47,394 nt of DNA from Paenibacillaceae bacterium (GCA_015057715.1 SVDS01000021.1:1-47394); one strand, 5' to 3'; positions 34,641 through 43,999 are shown, counted from the stretch's first letter. The notes: generated by a model from the sequence alone, not told the origin. Translations and numbers: made by a program.

Positions 34641-35439
34641 AATACTGGAACAGCTGGCGCCTGTTAAATGTGCCTGTGACTGGGATAATGTAGGACTTCT
34701 TGTGGGACGGAATAAAAAAGAGATAAAAAAAGTATTTATCGCGCTGGACGGGGATGAGAGAGCAATAGAAGAGGCAGTGCAGTATGGAGCCGATCTTCTT
34801 TTGACCCATCATCCCCTGATTTTTAAGCCTGTAAGCAGAATTACTGACAGTGATTTTATCGGTGAAAGACTGATGAAGCTGATGAAGCATGATATCTGCT
34901 GTTATGCCATGCATACCAACTTTGATTCAGCACCTGGATGTATGGCGGATGCCGCTGCGGGAATGTTAGGGTTAGAAAAGACTCAGGTATTGGAACAAGA
35001 GGGAATTGTTCCGTTTGAAACACCGGAAGGTATCAAAGAACTTCCATATGGAATTGGAAAGACCGGTTATTTAGAACAGCCCATGACAGTGAGGGAACTG
35101 GCTGGTCTGGTAAAGGAACGGTTTAAACTTCCATTCGTTACCATATATGGAGAACAGGATATAAAAGAGCCGGTAACGTTTGTGGCAATCAGCCCGGGCG
35201 CTGGTTCCAGCATGATAAAACCAGCGTTAAAAGCAGGAGTAGATGTACTGATTACCGGTGATATCGGACATCACAGCGGAACTGACGCAGCAGCAAATCA
35301 TATGGCAGTGATCGATGCAGGCCATTATGGACTGGAATATCTTTTTCTGAAATTTATGGAAGATTTTCTAAAAGCGAATACAGGGGAAGAACTGGAGATT
35401 GGCAAGGCAGATGTGAGATTTCCTGAGACATTTTTATAA
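34618..35439 (+). CDS. Nif3-like dinuclear metal centre protein (YqfO family)
   Basis: A 273-residue cytoplasmic protein of the NIF3/DUF34 family, formerly annotated as GTP cyclohydrolase I type 2; biochemical role unsettled, possibly metal handling. Metal-binding stretches are DLLLTHHPLIF (about 59-69), MHTNFDSAPGCMAD (about 98-111) and, near the C-terminus, GDIGHHSGTDAAANH and VIDAGHYGLE. This copy is of the short form, without the central PII-like insert. ATG 34618 has AAGGAGG 7 bases upstream, inside trmK. It follows trmK as in Bacillus (sigA-trmK-yqfO). Confidence 0.92.
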   Translation: MQCSKLIEILEQLAPVKCACDWDNVGLLVGRNKKEIKKVFIALDGDERAIEEAVQYGADLLLTHHPLIFKPVSRITDSDFIGERLMKLMKHDICCYAMHTNFDSAPGCMADAAAGMLGLEKTQVLEQEGIVPFETPEGIKELPYGIGKTGYLEQPMTVRELAGLVKERFKLPFVTIYGEQDIKEPVTFVAISPGAGSSMIKPALKAGVDVLITGDIGHHSGTDAAANHMAVIDAGHYGLEYLFLKFMEDFLKANTGEELEIGKADVRFPETFL

Positions 35440-35450
35440 GGAGGAAAAGA

Positions 35451-37112
35451 ATGGCGATTGTAACAATAGATGGAACTAAGAAACAATATCCAATTGGAAC
35501 GACTTATCAGGATATAGCAAAGGAATATCAGACCCAGTATGAAGATGAGATTCTGCTGGTTGGGATCAACGGTAAATTAAGAGAGCTTCATAAGACTGTT
35601 CAGTTTGACTGTACACTCCAATTTTATACCGGTAAAGATCAGCCGGGAATTCAGACTTATCACCGAAGTGCAATTTTTCTCATGATGAAAGCATTTTATG
35701 ATGTGGCTGGTTCCGAGAACATTGAAAAAGTGACAGTTGATTTTTCCCTGGGCAAGGGCTATTACATTCAGCCCCATGGAACCGTAGAACTGACAGAAGA
35801 ACTGTTAAACCACGTGCTGACACGCATGAGGGAATATGTGGATCAGAAGATTCCCATTATGAAGCGAAGCGTCAATACAGATGATGCCATTGAATTATTT
35901 CACAAACACCGGATGTATGACAAAGAACGACTTTTCCGCTACCGCAGAGTATCCCGCGTGAATTTATACAGCATCGGTGGCTTTGAAGATTATTTTTACG
36001 GCTATATGGTACAGAATACTGGATATATTAAATATTTTGATATCATTCCTTATGATGAAGGATTTATGCTCATGCTCCCTCAGAAAGAGAATCCACAGGA
36101 AGTACCTGTTTTTGAGGCAGAAAAAAAGCAGAAGCTTTTCGCAGTGCTAAAGGAAAGTGTTAAATGGGGAGAACGTCTGAATGTTTCCCATGTCGGAGCA
36201 TTAAACGAAGGCATAGCAGCAGGTAACATCAATGAACTGATTCTGATTCAGGAAGCGCTTCAGGAGAAAAAGATTGCTGAAATGGCAGCACGGATTGGTT
36301 CTGACAGAAGCAAGAAATTTGTTATGATAGCAGGTCCGTCTTCTTCAGGAAAAACTACATTTTCTCACAGATTATCAATACAATTAAAGGCCCAGGGGAT
36401 GATTCCACACCCCATAGCAGTGGATGATTATTTTGTAAACAGGGTTAACAGTCCGAAAAATCCTGACGGAAGCTATAATTATGAAGTACTGGAATGTCTG
36501 GACATCGATCAGTTTAATAAGGATATGACGGCTCTTTTAGCTGGCGAAACGGTAGAGATGCCAAGATACCAGTTTAAAACAGGGGAACGGGAATATCGGG
36601 GAGATTACTTGAAATTGGGCAATGATGATATTCTGGTAATTGAAGGAATTCACTGTCTGAATGATAAGTTATCCTATTCACTTCCAAAAGATAGTAAATT
36701 CCGTGTCTATGTCAGTGCACTGACCCAGTTAAATATTGATGAGCACAACCGGATTCCAACCACCGACTGCCGCCTGATCAGGCGCATGGTGCGGGATGCC
36801 AGAACAAGAGGCGCATCAGCCCAGGATACCATTCGCATGTGGCCCACTGTAAGAGAGGGTGAGGAAGCCTATATTTTCCCATACCAGGAATCTGCAGATA
36901 TGATGTTTAATTCTGCCACAGTATATGAATTATCTGTTTTAAAGCAGTACGCAGAACCGCTTCTGTTTGGAATACCAAGGGAATCACCGGAATACATGGA
37001 AGCGAAACGGCTTTTAAAGTTCCTGGATTATTTTCTGGGAGTTAACAGTGAAGACATTCCGCGTAACTCCATTGTACGGGAATTTATTGGAGGAAGCTGT
37101 TTTAAGGTTTAA
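35451..37112 (+). CDS. Uridine kinase-like nucleoside kinase with ThrRS-like N-terminal domains
   Basis: A 553-residue fusion. Residues 1-60 resemble a TGS domain (VTIDGTKKQYPIGTTYQDIA), and about 65-230 resemble the second-additional-domain region of threonyl-tRNA synthetase. The C-terminal half is a P-loop kinase: Walker A MIAGPSSSGKTTFSHRL (about 283-299), AVDDYFVNR, ILVIEGIHCLND and RMVRDARTRGASAQDTI. It resembles uridine/phosphoribulokinase-type enzymes. This architecture recurs in clostridia, usually annotated as nucleoside kinase; the role of the synthetase-like part is not known. AAGGAGG precedes ATG 35451, 11 bases after the Nif3-like gene, so it ends the dgt-dnaG-rpoD operon. Confidence 0.88.
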   Translation: MAIVTIDGTKKQYPIGTTYQDIAKEYQTQYEDEILLVGINGKLRELHKTVQFDCTLQFYTGKDQPGIQTYHRSAIFLMMKAFYDVAGSENIEKVTVDFSLGKGYYIQPHGTVELTEELLNHVLTRMREYVDQKIPIMKRSVNTDDAIELFHKHRMYDKERLFRYRRVSRVNLYSIGGFEDYFYGYMVQNTGYIKYFDIIPYDEGFMLMLPQKENPQEVPVFEAEKKQKLFAVLKESVKWGERLNVSHVGALNEGIAAGNINELILIQEALQEKKIAEMAARIGSDRSKKFVMIAGPSSSGKTTFSHRLSIQLKAQGMIPHPIAVDDYFVNRVNSPKNPDGSYNYEVLECLDIDQFNKDMTALLAGETVEMPRYQFKTGEREYRGDYLKLGNDDILVIEGIHCLNDKLSYSLPKDSKFRVYVSALTQLNIDEHNRIPTTDCRLIRRMVRDARTRGASAQDTIRMWPTVREGEEAYIFPYQESADMMFNSATVYELSVLKQYAEPLLFGIPRESPEYMEAKRLLKFLDYFLGVNSEDIPRNSIVREFIGGSCFKV

Positions 37113-37134
37113 ATAAGATATCCGAAATGGAAGC

Positions 37135-37163
37135 TTTACAAATAGATGAAACTATGATAAACT
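37135..37163 (+). promoter_or_regulatory. Promoter of rnpB
   Basis: TTTACA (37135-37140) and TAAACT (37158-37163), 17 bases apart, place the start of transcription at about 37170, right at the 5' end of the RNase P RNA. Confidence 0.6.
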
Positions 37164-37172
37164 TATGTGGTT

Positions 37173-37516
37173 TTGAGTAAGACAAATGGCCGCAGCTGCA
37201 AAGCCGAAAGGCTGCAGGTGAGGAAAGTCCGGGCTTCACAGGGCAGAATGCCAGATAACGTCTGGCGGAGGTGACTCTAGGGAAAGTGCAACAGAAATAA
37301 ACCGCCGCATCTGCGGTAAGGGTGGAAAGGTGGTGTAAGAGACCACCGCTCTCCTGGTAACAGGAGGGGTCCATGTAAACCCCATTCGAAGCAAGACCGA
37401 ACAGGAAGCATAAGGCGGCCCGTCTGCTTCCGGGTAGGTCGCTTGAGCCTGCTGGCGACGGCAGGCCTAGATAGATGGCCATTCAACGACATAACCCGGC
37501 TTATCGTCTTACTCAA
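37173..37516 (+). ncRNA. rnpB: RNase P RNA
   Basis: Catalytic RNA of RNase P, which matures tRNA 5' ends, about 344 bases. The ends pair perfectly as helix P1: TTGAGTAAGAC at 37173-37183 with GTCTTACTCAA at 37506-37516. Conserved core stretches are GAGGAAAGTCCGGGC (near 37220), CAGAAATAAACCGCC (near 37291), GAAGCAAGACCGAACAGGAA (near 37388) and the 3' ATAACCCGGCTTATCG (near 37491), which pairs in P4 with the 5' core. No protein is encoded on either strand here. It follows the kinase gene by 60 bases and has its own promoter and terminator. Confidence 0.97.
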
Positions 37517-37542
37517 AGCATTTAATAGTTAGACAATTAAAA

Positions 37543-37590
37543 AGAGGGTACCGCTTTATCACATGTTCAGTGATTTTGGCGTTACCCTCT
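37543..37590. terminator. Terminator between rnpB and the convergent pyrBI operon
   Basis: AGAGGGTA (37543-37550) pairs with TACCCTCT (37583-37590), with further pairing inside (ATCAC with GTGAT). A-rich and T-rich flanks allow use on both strands, ending rnpB and, from the other side, pyrI. Confidence 0.8.
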
Positions 37591-37596
37591 ATTTTG

Positions 37597-38022
37597 TTAT
37601 CTGCTATATTTTTCTTCACAATACATGCAGCGGTATGTTTCCTTTTCGGCATCTGAGAGATAAAAAACATGGGGAAGCCCCTGCTCGATGGAAGTGATGC
37701 AACGTGGATTTTTGCACTGTATGATATTGGTGATCTTTTTTGGGAGGCTGAGTGACTTCTTTTCTACAATTTCATTATCCCGGATAATGTTTACTGTAAT
37801 GTTGTGATCAATATATCCCAGGATCTCCAGGTTAATATGATCCATACCGCCTTCTATTTTAATAATATCTTTCTTTCCCATTTTATTGCTTTTTGCATTC
37901 TTGATTATAGCTACCTGGCAGTCTAACTTGTCCAGTCCAAGATTATAGTAGATTTCCAGACTCTTTCCTGCCTCAATATGGTCTAATACGATACCTTCTT
38001 TTAATCCGCCGATATTTAACAT
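37597..38022 (-). CDS. pyrI: Aspartate carbamoyltransferase regulatory chain
   Basis: Regulatory subunit of aspartate transcarbamoylase, which binds nucleotide effectors and links catalytic trimers. The 141 residues comprise an N-terminal effector-binding domain (about 1-95) and a C-terminal zinc domain with Cys in CKNPRC and CMYC, the expected four zinc ligands. Length is slightly under the E. coli protein (153). Its ATG overlaps the end of pyrB by 7 bases, so the two chains are translated in a coupled way in matching amounts. Confidence 0.95.
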   Translation of the reverse strand: MLNIGGLKEGIVLDHIEAGKSLEIYYNLGLDKLDCQVAIIKNAKSNKMGKKDIIKIEGGMDHINLEILGYIDHNITVNIIRDNEIVEKKSLSLPKKITNIIQCKNPRCITSIEQGLPHVFYLSDAEKETYRCMYCEEKYSR

Positions 38023-38939
38023 GGTTTATTTACCTCCAGTAATGTCATGATAAGAGCCATACGTACATAAACACCATACTGTGCCTGCTTAAAGTAGGCG
38101 GCCCGTTTATCATCATCAACTTCTACAGAGATCTCGTTGACTCTGGGAAGGGGGTGAAGAACATACATATCTTCCTTCGCCAGCTTCATTTTCTTCTTAT
38201 CCAGAATGTAGCAGTCCTTTAAACGGATGTAGTCTTCTTCGTTGAAGAAACGTTCTTTCTGTACACGTGTCATATACAGGATATCAAGATCCGGCATGGC
38301 ATCGTCAAGACTGTCCATTTCAATAAATTCAATGTTGTTGGCCCTTAGGACATCTTCCCGGATGTATTCAGGTACCCTCAGTTCAGGGGGGGAAATTAAG
38401 ATGAATTTGATGTTTTCGTATCTTACAAGAGCATTGATAAGAGAATGAACAGTACGGCCAAATTTTAAATCACCGCAAAGACCAATAGTTAAATCGTTCA
38501 GACGGCCTTTTAAGGAACGAATAGAGAGTAAATCGGTAAGTGTCTGTGTTGGATGCTGGTGTCCGCCGTCTCCTGCGTTAATGACTGGAATACCGGAATA
38601 GTTTGCAGCAACTAATGGTGCGCCTTCCTTGGGGTGTCTCATTGCACAGATATCTGCGTAACAGGAGATGACCCGAATGGTATCAGCGACGCTTTCTCCT
38701 TTTGAAGCAGAGCTTGAATCGGCAGAGGAAAAGCCAAGTACGCTGCCTCCTAAATTAAGCATGGCAGCCTCGAAACTCAAACGGGTTCTTGTACTTGGCT
38801 CATAAAAAAGTGTCGCTAGTTTTTTTCCATTGCATACATGAGAATATTCCGGAAGATTATCTTCGATATCTTTTGCCAGATCAAGCAGTTGTCCGGTTTC
38901 TTCCAGACTGAAATCTAACGGGTTAAGTAAATGTCTCAT
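38016..38939 (-). CDS. pyrB: Aspartate carbamoyltransferase catalytic chain
   Basis: Condenses carbamoyl phosphate and aspartate, the committed step of pyrimidine synthesis. The 307-residue protein shows the carbamoyl-phosphate site [16 protein letters not shown] (about 46-61), the mobile-loop Lys in [29 protein letters not shown] and the aspartate-site [11 protein letters not shown] near residue 262. AAGGAG lies just upstream of the ATG on the minus strand. The presence of pyrI makes this the E. coli-type allosteric holoenzyme rather than the Bacillus trimer. No PyrR attenuator was recognised in the short leader. Confidence 0.97.
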   Translation of the reverse strand: MRHLLNPLDFSLEETGQLLDLAKDIEDNLPEYSHVCNGKKLATLFYEPSTRTRLSFEAAMLNLGGSVLGFSSADSSSASKGESVADTIRVISCYADICAMRHPKEGAPLVAANYSGIPVINAGDGGHQHPTQTLTDLLSIRSLKGRLNDLTIGLCGDLKFGRTVHSLINALVRYENIKFILISPPELRVPEYIREDVLRANNIEFIEMDSLDDAMPDLDILYMTRVQKERFFNEEDYIRLKDCYILDKKKMKLAKEDMYVLHPLPRVNEISVEVDDDKRAAYFKQAQYGVYVRMALIMTLLEVNKPC

Positions 38940-38984
38940 AAGAATCTCCTTTATCCACTGAGTTATGGTTTAAAATTCTATCCC

Positions 38985-39013
38985 ATTATAAAGCATAGTT
39001 TAAAATATTTCCA
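38985..39013 (-). promoter_or_regulatory. Possible promoter of pyrBI
   Basis: On the minus strand a perfect TATAAT (38990-38985) has TGGAAA (39013-39008) 17 bases upstream. The -35 box is weak. The start codon lies 46 bases downstream of the -10 box, leaving a short leader. Confidence 0.45.
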
Positions 39014-39161
39014 CTCTTTTTTAAAATATTTTTTACGGGTTTATAAAAGACTTTTGGGCGTGTAAGGAATATGTAAGGAAGATTAAGAAAATAAAGAATA
39101 TCGGATTTGCCAATCCTGTTGTATAATGTGATTGCGTGAATATTTCAAGGAGGAAGCTGTA

Positions 39162-39902
39162 GTGGTGGAAAACAAAACACCCATGATTCAGGTTAAGGAT
39201 CTTTATAAGGTGTATAAGGTGGGAGATACCAAAGTCTATGCACTGAACGGAGTAGACTTTACGATATATAAAGGCGAATTTTGTGCCATTGTGGGCCCGT
39301 CCGGTTCGGGAAAATCCACACTTTTAAACATGATGGCGGGGTTGGAAAAACCGTCAAAAGGGGAGATTGTCATTGCAGGCAATCACATCGAAAAACTTTC
39401 TGAGAATCAGCTGGTTGCATTCAGAAGAAAGCATGTGGGTTTTATTTTCCAGTCCTATAATTTGATTAAGACATTGAATGCAGTAGAAAATGTTGCACTT
39501 CCCCTGTCATTTCGTGGTGTGCCCAAAAAGATCCGGAATGAAAAAGCAAAAAAATACATAAAACTGGTAGGTTTGGAAAAACAGACGAACCATATGGCCA
39601 ATGAGATGTCAGGAGGCCAGCAGCAGCGGGTGGGAATTGCCAGAGCTCTTGCCGTTGATCCCAAGATTATTTTTGCCGATGAACCAACCGGAAATCTGGA
39701 TTCCAAAACCACAAAAGAGGTTCTGGGACTGATGCAGAAGATTGTAAAAGAGCAGAACCAGACTCTTGTCATGGTAACCCACGACAATTATATTGCCAGG
39801 TTTGCAGACAGACAGTTCCACATAGTAGATGGAAAGATATTTAAAATTGAAGAACAGCATCACGAGGATACTAAGGGGGATATGGAAGATGTACAGAGTT
39901 AA
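39162..39902 (+). CDS. ABC transporter ATP-binding protein (MacB/LolD type)
   Basis: A 246-residue ATPase subunit of the type that drives FtsX-like mechanotransmission exporters. Walker A is GPSGSGKST, the Q-loop lies in FIFQSYNLI, the signature is [15 protein letters not shown], Walker B is [13 protein letters not shown] and the H-loop is MVTHD. The start is most likely GTG 39162 (or the next GTG at 39165), because AAGGAGG at 39147-39153 lies 8 bases upstream; the open frame also has a TTG at 39132. A TATAAT at 39122-39127 may be the promoter -10. The gene overlaps the exported-protein gene by 14 bases, which in turn overlaps the permease gene. Confidence 0.93.
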   Translation: MVENKTPMIQVKDLYKVYKVGDTKVYALNGVDFTIYKGEFCAIVGPSGSGKSTLLNMMAGLEKPSKGEIVIAGNHIEKLSENQLVAFRRKHVGFIFQSYNLIKTLNAVENVALPLSFRGVPKKIRNEKAKKYIKLVGLEKQTNHMANEMSGGQQQRVGIARALAVDPKIIFADEPTGNLDSKTTKEVLGLMQKIVKEQNQTLVMVTHDNYIARFADRQFHIVDGKIFKIEEQHHEDTKGDMEDVQS

Positions 39903-41724
39903 GAAAAAGATTGTAGGGCTGCTGGCTCTAATTATGGCGGTTACTGCAATACCGGCAACAGCGCTAGCACAATATGATTTAAGTAAAAATACATATATTG
40001 ATGTGAAAAAAACTCCATCTGGAAAGACTGGGGAGAATATTACCATTAATATGGTTTTTACCAATAATACAGGTAATGATTTAAAGGATGTTGCTGTCAG
40101 ATTTGACAGAGATATACCGGAACAGGAGTACAGAGCGACCGAAGATGCAGAAGAGACCACAACATATACCGGATCTGTTTTTCCTTTCGAAATATCTTCC
40201 AATACCTTTGACAATAAAAAACTGGGTGATGTAAAGAGCGGAAGCTCTAAAACCTTCAGCCTCACTGCAAGAATCCGGAGAGATGTATCCGAGGGGTATT
40301 ATCTGGTACCAGTAGAGGTTGTTACTGATGCAAAGAAAAAGGATGATGGTGCTCATGCATCCTATGAAAAGGTGAATATCTGGATTACAAAATCATCCGC
40401 AACAACCTCTTCCGGAGCCAATGAAGGAACCATCAGTTTCGAACTTGGCGAGGGTCAGAACACTCCTTTCGGAACTTATCCAGAAGTGATGAATTATAGC
40501 ATGAATGTCCGTAATTCTTCTAATTTAACTGCCTTTGACGTCAATGTCCGAATGGGAGTAAACCAGGACAGCACAAAATTCCCTTTTGATATTAACGATG
40601 GAAATTATACCAAACATTTCGACCGGATCGGAGGCGGGGAGACGATTTCCATACCTTACAGCATGATGATCCGAAAGGATGTGTACAGCGGTTATTATCC
40701 CATTACATTTAACATCGAATACCGGGACAGCAGCGATGGAGACATTCAGAAATCCGAAGAGACGTTTTTTGTAAAGGTACAAAACAAAGAGAAAGAAGAG
40801 TCGACCAAAGAGTTTAATATCAATGACAGAACCAAAGCCAGAATCGTTGTTGATGGTTTTGAAACCAATCCGGAGAAGGTTTTTGCCGGTGAGGAGTTTG
40901 AACTTATCCTGCACATGAAGAATGCATCAGAAAGCGTTCCTGCAAGCAATATATTATTTAATCTGGAGTCTGAGAAGGTAACGGATAGTGCCGTGTTTAC
41001 AACGGATGAAGGTAGTTCCTCCGTTGTTGTGAATTCCCTTGGTGCGGGTCAGACCACAGATGTCAAGGTGAAGCTTCGTGCCGGTGCATGGGTGGATCAA
41101 AGAACCTATGGACTGACAATTAATGAAAAATTCGACAGCCCGGAATTTAAAAATGCAGAAGAAAAAATAACTGTGAATATCCCGGTAAAACAGGTGGCCC
41201 GTTTAAATACAGGTACCATCGACATCATGCCGGAATCAATTGCAGCAGGTTCAGAAACCAATATTATGTTCCCGGTTAATAATACAGGAAAGGTTCTTCT
41301 CTATAATGTCATGGTGGCATTTGTGGGAGATTCCATACAGCAGTCCAGTACCTACATAGGAAATATTAAGCCTGGTGAAACAGGAAATGTGGATGCCATG
41401 ATTACCGGAACCACACCAACGGCTGATGACGGAAAAATAAAGATTTTAATTACCTATGAGGATGAAAACGGAGTAGTTTCTGATCCTATAGAAAAAGAAG
41501 TTACATTGATGGTAACTGAGCCGGAAGAAACAGGAGCTGATAACGGGAATATGGGCGAGGAGCCTGTAGATGTACAGCCTACAGGGTTTGCAAAGTATGG
41601 TAAGATCCTGATCCCTTCTGTTGTTGTCCTGCTTGCGGCAGGAGCAGGTGCAGCCTTTTTTATCTGGAAAAGAAGAAAGCAGAAGAAGCTGGCTGCCATA
41701 GAGGAAATAAACGATGAAATTTAG
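39889..41724 (+). CDS. Exported, C-terminally anchored repeat protein of the ABC operon
   Basis: A 611-residue surface protein of the COG1361 (CARDB/NEW3-like beta-sandwich) type. The N-terminus is a signal peptide (basic start, hydrophobic core, cut after ATALA near residue 27). Several Ig-like repeats of about 110-130 residues follow, each opening with a phrase such as NMVFTNNTGNDLKDV, NYSMNVRNSSNLTAFDV, ILHMKNASESVPASNI or MFPVNNTGKVLLYNV. A membrane helix near the C-terminus (ILIPSVVVLLAAGAGAAFF) is followed by a basic tail. ATG 39889 has AAGGGGG at 39873-39879; the longer frame lies inside the ATPase gene. It replaces the HlyD-like adaptor one might expect in a MacB system, so it may deliver substrate to, or transmit force from, the permease. 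Confidence 0.8.
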   Translation: MYRVKKKIVGLLALIMAVTAIPATALAQYDLSKNTYIDVKKTPSGKTGENITINMVFTNNTGNDLKDVAVRFDRDIPEQEYRATEDAEETTTYTGSVFPFEISSNTFDNKKLGDVKSGSSKTFSLTARIRRDVSEGYYLVPVEVVTDAKKKDDGAHASYEKVNIWITKSSATTSSGANEGTISFELGEGQNTPFGTYPEVMNYSMNVRNSSNLTAFDVNVRMGVNQDSTKFPFDINDGNYTKHFDRIGGGETISIPYSMMIRKDVYSGYYPITFNIEYRDSSDGDIQKSEETFFVKVQNKEKEESTKEFNINDRTKARIVVDGFETNPEKVFAGEEFELILHMKNASESVPASNILFNLESEKVTDSAVFTTDEGSSSVVVNSLGAGQTTDVKVKLRAGAWVDQRTYGLTINEKFDSPEFKNAEEKITVNIPVKQVARLNTGTIDIMPESIAAGSETNIMFPVNNTGKVLLYNVMVAFVGDSIQQSSTYIGNIKPGETGNVDAMITGTTPTADDGKIKILITYEDENGVVSDPIEKEVTLMVTEPEETGADNGNMGEEPVDVQPTGFAKYGKILIPSVVVLLAAGAGAAFFIWKRRKQKKLAAIEEINDEI

Positions 41725-43075
41725 TGATTTGCTTTCCATGAGTGTGAACAATTTAAGACGAAGAAAGATGAGAACATTTTTAACTGTTCTTGGAGTTTTA
41801 ATTGGTACCGCTTCCATTGTTGTTATGGTATCTCTGGGAATCGGTTTTAATGAACTTACCATGGAACAGTATGCTTCTTATGGAAGTCTGACTGAGATCA
41901 CTGTATATTCCAATCAATCCTTTGGGGGAGAAGGGAAAAAAGAACCTACTTATATGACAGATAATGTGGTTGCCCAGTTTGCCGGTCTGGATCATGTAAA
42001 GTCGGCCTCTCCGCTTTTACAGACAGACACTATCATGAGCCAGGGGGCATATCAGGCCAATATTACCGTGATTGGAGTAACCCCCGAATACATGGATAAT
42101 ATATCACTAAAACAGGGGCATCTTCCCGATAAAGGGACGAATGAACTTCAGATGGTGGTAGGAAATATGGTGCCCAGGCAATTTAGTAATCCCAAAAGCA
42201 GAAATCAGGATTATTACGATGACCCAACCAAGATTCCAGATATTGATTTTATGAACAGACCTGTATTTGTGGTATTTGACACCGATGCCTATTATCAGTC
42301 TCAGAACGGAGGGACAGGTAGTGATGGAAAAACTCCTGTGAAGCCGCCTAAAAAATATCTGCTAAAAACAGCAGGGCTGGTAGCAGGAGGAGTAGAGGAC
42401 TGGAGTAATTACAGCTATAATGTCTATGTTGATTTGGATGCACTCAAATCCCAGTTAAAACAGATTTATAAGAAAAAGCCGATTCCCAACCAGCCTACCA
42501 ATAAAAAAGGGAAGCCTTATAACTACTTTATCTATGATCAGGCAGTGGTAGAGGTGGACGATATGGCTAATGTAACCGCGGTGCAGAAGGCGATTACAGA
42601 TATGGGATATCAGGCAAACAGCAATATGGAATGGCTGGAGCAATCCCAGAAGCAGGCAAAGATGGTTCAGGCTTTGCTAGGCGGAATCGGAACCGTATCC
42701 TTATTTGTCGCAGCTATCGGAATTGCCAATACGATGATGATGTCCATCTATGAAAGAACCAAGGAGATCGGTATTTTAAAGGTACTGGGGCTTGATATGA
42801 ATCATATCAGAGACATGTTTTTAATTGAATCCGGATTTATTGGCTTCCTTGGCGGGATCACGGGTATTACTTTCAGTTACGGCGTTTCGTTTCTTATAAA
42901 CCGGTTTCTGGCAGGACGTTTTATGCCCGATATGCCAGGAGATTTATCCAGAATACCTTTGTGGCTGTCTTTGGCTGCCGTAGGATTTTCTGTATTTGTA
43001 GGTATGGCTGCCGGATTTTTCCCTTCCCTGAGAGCCATGAAACTCAGTCCTCTGGCTGCCATTCGCAACGAATAA
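41714..43075 (+). CDS. ABC transporter permease, MacB/FtsX type
   Basis: A 453-residue permease with the MacB topology: one N-terminal membrane helix (about 20-45, FLTVLGVLIGTASIVVMVSLG), a large extracytoplasmic domain (about 50-310), then three helices (about 325-350, 375-400, 415-440). The FtsX domain has NTMMMSIYERTKEIGILKVLG and a C-terminal GFFPSLRAMKLSPLAAIRNE, as in MacB and LolC. The start overlaps the exported-protein gene by 11 bases, with AGAGGA upstream. With the ATPase it forms a three-gene unit; such systems export peptides or lipoproteins or respond to antimicrobials, and the substrate here is unknown. Confidence 0.93.
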   Translation: MKFSDLLSMSVNNLRRRKMRTFLTVLGVLIGTASIVVMVSLGIGFNELTMEQYASYGSLTEITVYSNQSFGGEGKKEPTYMTDNVVAQFAGLDHVKSASPLLQTDTIMSQGAYQANITVIGVTPEYMDNISLKQGHLPDKGTNELQMVVGNMVPRQFSNPKSRNQDYYDDPTKIPDIDFMNRPVFVVFDTDAYYQSQNGGTGSDGKTPVKPPKKYLLKTAGLVAGGVEDWSNYSYNVYVDLDALKSQLKQIYKKKPIPNQPTNKKGKPYNYFIYDQAVVEVDDMANVTAVQKAITDMGYQANSNMEWLEQSQKQAKMVQALLGGIGTVSLFVAAIGIANTMMMSIYERTKEIGILKVLGLDMNHIRDMFLIESGFIGFLGGITGITFSYGVSFLINRFLAGRFMPDMPGDLSRIPLWLSLAAVGFSVFVGMAAGFFPSLRAMKLSPLAAIRNE

Positions 43076-43099
43076 AAACAGGAATAAATAAAAAAGACC

Positions 43100-43128
43100 T
43101 TGCAATTTTTGGGAGAATCATATATTAT
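43100..43128 (+). promoter_or_regulatory. Promoter of the ZTP riboswitch operon
   Basis: TTGCAA (43100-43105) and TATTAT (43123-43128), 17 bases apart, place the transcript start near 43135, just before the aptamer. Confidence 0.72.
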
Positions 43129-43140
43129 GTTAGACATGGT

Positions 43141-43239
43141 ACGTGCAACTGGCGGATAAGTGGAGAAAACCACGGGGAGCACGTTACGTTTTGAAGCCGA
43201 CCGCCTGGGCACCGCTATGGGATGCCCAGGCGGTTTTTT
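43141..43239 (+). promoter_or_regulatory. ZTP (pfl) riboswitch with intrinsic terminator
   Basis: The pfl motif is clear: ACTGGCGGATAA (43148-43159), hairpin GTGG/CCAC (43160-43173), CGGGGAGC (43173-43180), closing helix ACGTGC/GCACGT (43141-43146 with 43179-43184), and CCGCCTGGGCA at 43201-43211. CCGCC (43201-43205) can pair with GGCGG (43151-43155) as the aptamer pseudoknot. It can instead pair within a terminator, 43201-43211 against 43223-43233 followed by six T. Binding of ZMP/ZTP, which accumulates when 10-formyl-THF is short, should favour the pseudoknot and switch on the two downstream IMP-synthesis genes. Confidence 0.95.
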
Positions 43240-43271
43240 GCGTCTTTATAGAAAATGGAGGACTGTAAGTC

Positions 43272-43985
43272 ATGAATTTGGTTTCTTTGAAGGATGAATT
43301 AACAAACAATTCCTATCCTGGAAGGGGGATAATTATTGGAAAAACCCCAGATGGAAGGAAGGCAGTAGCTGCTTATTTTATCATGGGAAGAAGTGTGAAC
43401 AGCCGTAACCGCGTATTTGTGGAAGATGGGGATGGAATCCGTACCCAGGCTTACGATCCTTCAAAATTATCAGATCCCAGTCTGATTATTTACGCTCCAG
43501 TGCGTGTTCTGGGCAATAAAACCATTGTAACAAACGGAGACCAGACTGATACCATCTATCAGGGCATGGATATTCAGCTCACATTTGAACAGGCTCTTCG
43601 CAGCAGGGAATTTGAACCGGACAGCCCCAATTATACACCCCGTATCTCTGGTATTATCCATGTGGAAGATGGAAAATTTAACTATGCCATGTCTATATTA
43701 AAGAGTAATAACGGGGATCCGTCCTCCTGCAACCGCTTTACCTTTGCCTATGAAAATCCTGTGCCTGGAGAAGCCCATTTTATCCATACCTACATGCATG
43801 ACGGCAATCCTCTTAAAAGCTTTGAAGGGGAACCAAAACTGGTGGAAGTTTTAGCAGATCCCAATGAGTTTACTTCACTGATCTGGGAAAGTCTGAATGA
43901 AGAGAACAAGGTATCTCTGTTTGTACGTTATATTGATCTTGAAACAGGTTCCTTTGAGACCCGGATAATAAATAAGAATGAATAG
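43272..43985 (+). CDS. IMP cyclohydrolase, PurO-like
   Basis: Likely closes the ring of FAICAR to give IMP, the last step of purine synthesis. The 237-residue protein matches the PF07826 (archaeal PurO-like) family, not the N-terminal half of bacterial PurH: NSYPGRGIIIGKTPDGRKAVAAY, given here in overlapping parts as YPGRGIIIG and GRKAVAAYFIMGRS, plus NRVFVEDGDG, YAPVRVLGN and NYTPRISGI. GGAGG (43257-43261) lies 10 bases before the ATG. It is the first gene behind the ZTP riboswitch, and the AICAR transformylase gene follows 14 bases later. Confidence 0.9.
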   Translation: MNLVSLKDELTNNSYPGRGIIIGKTPDGRKAVAAYFIMGRSVNSRNRVFVEDGDGIRTQAYDPSKLSDPSLIIYAPVRVLGNKTIVTNGDQTDTIYQGMDIQLTFEQALRSREFEPDSPNYTPRISGIIHVEDGKFNYAMSILKSNNGDPSSCNRFTFAYENPVPGEAHFIHTYMHDGNPLKSFEGEPKLVEVLADPNEFTSLIWESLNEENKVSLFVRYIDLETGSFETRIINKNE

Positions 43986-43999
43986 CAGGAGTACAAAAG

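Noticed and set aside
37102-37516. Minus-strand frames across the rnpB region
   Set aside because: The region is RNase P RNA with its conserved core and a closing P1 helix; the frames are chance openings in a GC-richer structured RNA.
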